Below are positions 62,679 to 64,000 of a stretch of DNA of 64,000 bases, piece after piece. The notes under the pieces are model-generated. The model saw only the letters and a program-made list of their open reading frames with translations. It ran no database searches and was not told the DNA's origin. The position numbers and the translations under genes are program-made. This stretch comes from Paraburkholderia sprentiae WSM5005 (GTDB lineage: Bacteria > Pseudomonadota > Gammaproteobacteria > Burkholderiales > Burkholderiaceae). Position 1 is the stretch's first letter; each line of letters starts with the position of its first letter. The stretch is taken from positions 1,612,001-1,676,000 of the forward strand of contig NZ_CP017561.2 in NCBI RefSeq assembly GCF_001865575.2, read 5' to 3'.

Positions 62679-62798
62679 AGCCGCAGGCGGTGAGCGTGCT
62701 CGCGCGAAACGATGCGCGGGCACGCGCATTGCGGCGCTGGGGCGCGCCACGCCCCGTCAGGCGGCGCGGCGCACCGCAAGACTACGGAGGAGATCGAT

Positions 62799-64000
62799 AT
62801 GGGCCGATTGATCGTCGTGTCGAATCGCGTCGCGACGCCGACGGAGACCAAGGGATCGGCGGGCGGGCTCGCGGTCGGCGTATTCGGCGCGCTGAAGGAT
62901 GCGGGCGGCGTCTGGTTCGGCTGGAGCGGCGACGTGGTCAGCGAGACGGTCGCCAACGCGGGGCCGACGCTCGAGCAGGACGGCGCGGTGACCTTCGCGA
63001 CCGTGGGACTCACGCGCAAGGACTACGACCAGTACTACCGCGGCTTCTCGAACGCGACGCTGTGGCCGGTATTCCACTACCGCAACGACCTCGCGCGCTA
63101 CGAGCGCGACGAGTACGCGGGCTACCGGCGCGTCAATGCGTGGCTCGCGCACAAGCTGGTCAAGCTGCTCGAAGCCGACGACATCATCTGGATTCACGAC
63201 TACCACCTGATCCCGTTCGCCGAAGCGCTGCGCAGCGAGGGCGTGACGAACCGCATCGGCTTCTTCCTGCATACTCCGTTTCCCGCGCCGCAGATCCTGC
63301 TCAACATTCCGCCGCACGAGGAGCTCGTGAAGTCGCTGTCGTGCTACGACCTGCTCGGGTTCCAGACCGCTACCGACCAGCAGGCGTTCCACGACTACGT
63401 GACGCGTCACGCGCGCGGCACGGTGAGGGCGGACGGCATCGTCGAGGCGTTCGGGCGCAAGCTGCGCACCGGCGTCTATCGGATCGGCGTGTTCCCCGAC
63501 GAAATCGCCGAGCAGGCCAAGCGCTACGAAAGCCGCCAGCACGTGCTCGAGCTGAAGCAAAGCCTCGAGGGGCGCAAGCTGATCATGAGCGTGGACCGGC
63601 TCGATTATTCGAAAGGACTGGTCGAGCGCTTTCGCGCGTTCGAGTTGCTGCTCGAACGCTCGCCGGAATGGCGCGGCAACGTCACGCTCGTGCAGATCGC
63701 GCCGCCGACGCGCTCGGATGTCGCGACCTATCAGAAGATCCGCCACGATCTCGAATACGAGGCCGGGCGGATCAACGGCCGCTACTCGGGGCTCGATTAC
63801 ACGCCGATCCGTTATCTGAACCAGCAGTACGACCGCTGGAAGCTGATGTCGCTGTTCCGCGAGTCGCAGATTGGCTTCGTCACGCCGCTGCACGACGGCA
63901 TGAACCTCGTCGCGAAGGAGTACGTGGCCGCACAGAATCCCGACGATCCCGGCGTGCTCGTGCTGTCGATTTTCGCGGGCGCCGCAGCCGAGCTCTCCGG
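62799..64000 (+). CDS. otsA: Alpha,alpha-trehalose-phosphate synthase (3' cut by window end)
   Basis: Makes trehalose-6-phosphate from UDP-glucose and glucose-6-phosphate, an osmoprotectant route. ATG 62799 with GGAGGAG upstream; 400 codons are visible before the window ends, so the last part (usually 50-80 residues) is missing. Motifs: start GRLIVVSNRVATP, the loop SAGGLAVGVFGAL, WIHDYHLIPFAEALR, FFLHTPFPAPQIL and the GT20 donor-site residues SVDRLDYSKGLVERFRAFE, then GFVTPLHDGMNLVAKEY. Lies downstream of the MscS gene in the same direction. Confidence 0.97.
   Translation, partial: MGRLIVVSNRVATPTETKGSAGGLAVGVFGALKDAGGVWFGWSGDVVSETVANAGPTLEQDGAVTFATVGLTRKDYDQYYRGFSNATLWPVFHYRNDLARYERDEYAGYRRVNAWLAHKLVKLLEADDIIWIHDYHLIPFAEALRSEGVTNRIGFFLHTPFPAPQILLNIPPHEELVKSLSCYDLLGFQTATDQQAFHDYVTRHARGTVRADGIVEAFGRKLRTGVYRIGVFPDEIAEQAKRYESRQHVLELKQSLEGRKLIMSVDRLDYSKGLVERFRAFELLLERSPEWRGNVTLVQIAPPTRSDVATYQKIRHDLEYEAGRINGRYSGLDYTPIRYLNQQYDRWKLMSLFRESQIGFVTPLHDGMNLVAKEYVAAQNPDDPGVLVLSIFAGAAAELS

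Noticed and set aside
62306..63019. Minus-strand frame with repeated Arg-Asp-Thr-Arg peptides
   Set aside because: The peptide repeat is only the translation of the heptamer DNA array; the frame overlaps the MscS and otsA genes antisense.
1..64000. CRISPR array, prophage, toxin-antitoxin or restriction system
   Set aside because: No regularly spaced repeats, phage structural genes, or paired small toxin-like genes were found on reading both strands.

Overview
The window reads as part of the main chromosome of a betaproteobacterium of the Burkholderiaceae, most likely a Paraburkholderia or Burkholderia. The support is the very GC-rich, GC3-biased coding style, a Burkholderia-type Gram-negative porin, DUF4148, DUF2917 and MocR families, and the gene clusters bolA/yciB/msrB/selO and ygfZ-mltG-tmk-holB-tatD. 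This is judged from protein families and motifs read by eye; no database search was possible.

Region 1 (1-24.0 kb) is an accessory-looking envelope, efflux and signalling block. It starts inside an RND efflux operon (permease, adaptor, outer-membrane lipoprotein; 1-5263). A porin faces that operon, followed by two small exported proteins: a DUF4148 protein and a 51-residue lipoprotein. Next is a leftward four-gene operon: an unknown 124-residue protein, a canonical OmpR-type regulator, its histidine kinase, and a second regulator whose receiver has lost the phosphorylation residues. After it come a citrate/tricarballylate-type MFS transporter, a ferric-reductase-like flavohaem membrane protein, an exported haem-binding-barrel-like protein, a second kinase/regulator pair, and a divergent orphan regulator followed by a second complete RND operon with the opposite gene order (18158-23942). 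An AT-rich inverted repeat recurs at three promoters here (10926, 17291, 18072), and other short elements are shared between promoters. The block therefore looks like one cross-wired regulatory neighbourhood.

Region 2 (24.1-41.5 kb) starts at a tRNA-Asp gene and is core housekeeping: PpiD-like periplasmic folding factor, a small lipoprotein, an arylesterase head-to-head with a YbbA-type ABC ATPase, pgi, a bifunctional NAD(P)HX repair enzyme, a DadA-like oxidase, purL, a parvulin, a BolA protein, yciB, msrB and selO. Several strong bidirectional terminators separate these genes.

Region 3 (41.7-53.3 kb) is an acyl-CoA/fatty-acid catabolic neighbourhood: acyl-CoA ligase, FadB-type bifunctional enzyme, thiolase, a MocR/GntR regulator with a candidate operator, a PaaI-type thioesterase, a zinc-independent reductase, an SDR and an HSL-type esterase.

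Region 4 (53.3-64.0 kb) holds an NRDE (TANGO2-like) protein, ygfZ, mltG-tmk-holB, a GNAT acetyltransferase, a TatD nuclease, an exported ankyrin-repeat protein, a Rap1a/Tai-type immunity-like protein, an MscS channel and the start of otsA, which runs off the window end.

I found no CRISPR array, insertion sequence, prophage or obvious toxin system. The most interesting unexplained material is the 6.5-18.2 kb regulatory region (shared boxes, degenerate receiver, unknown operon-leading protein) and the adjacent ankyrin and Rap1a-type exported proteins near 60-61 kb.
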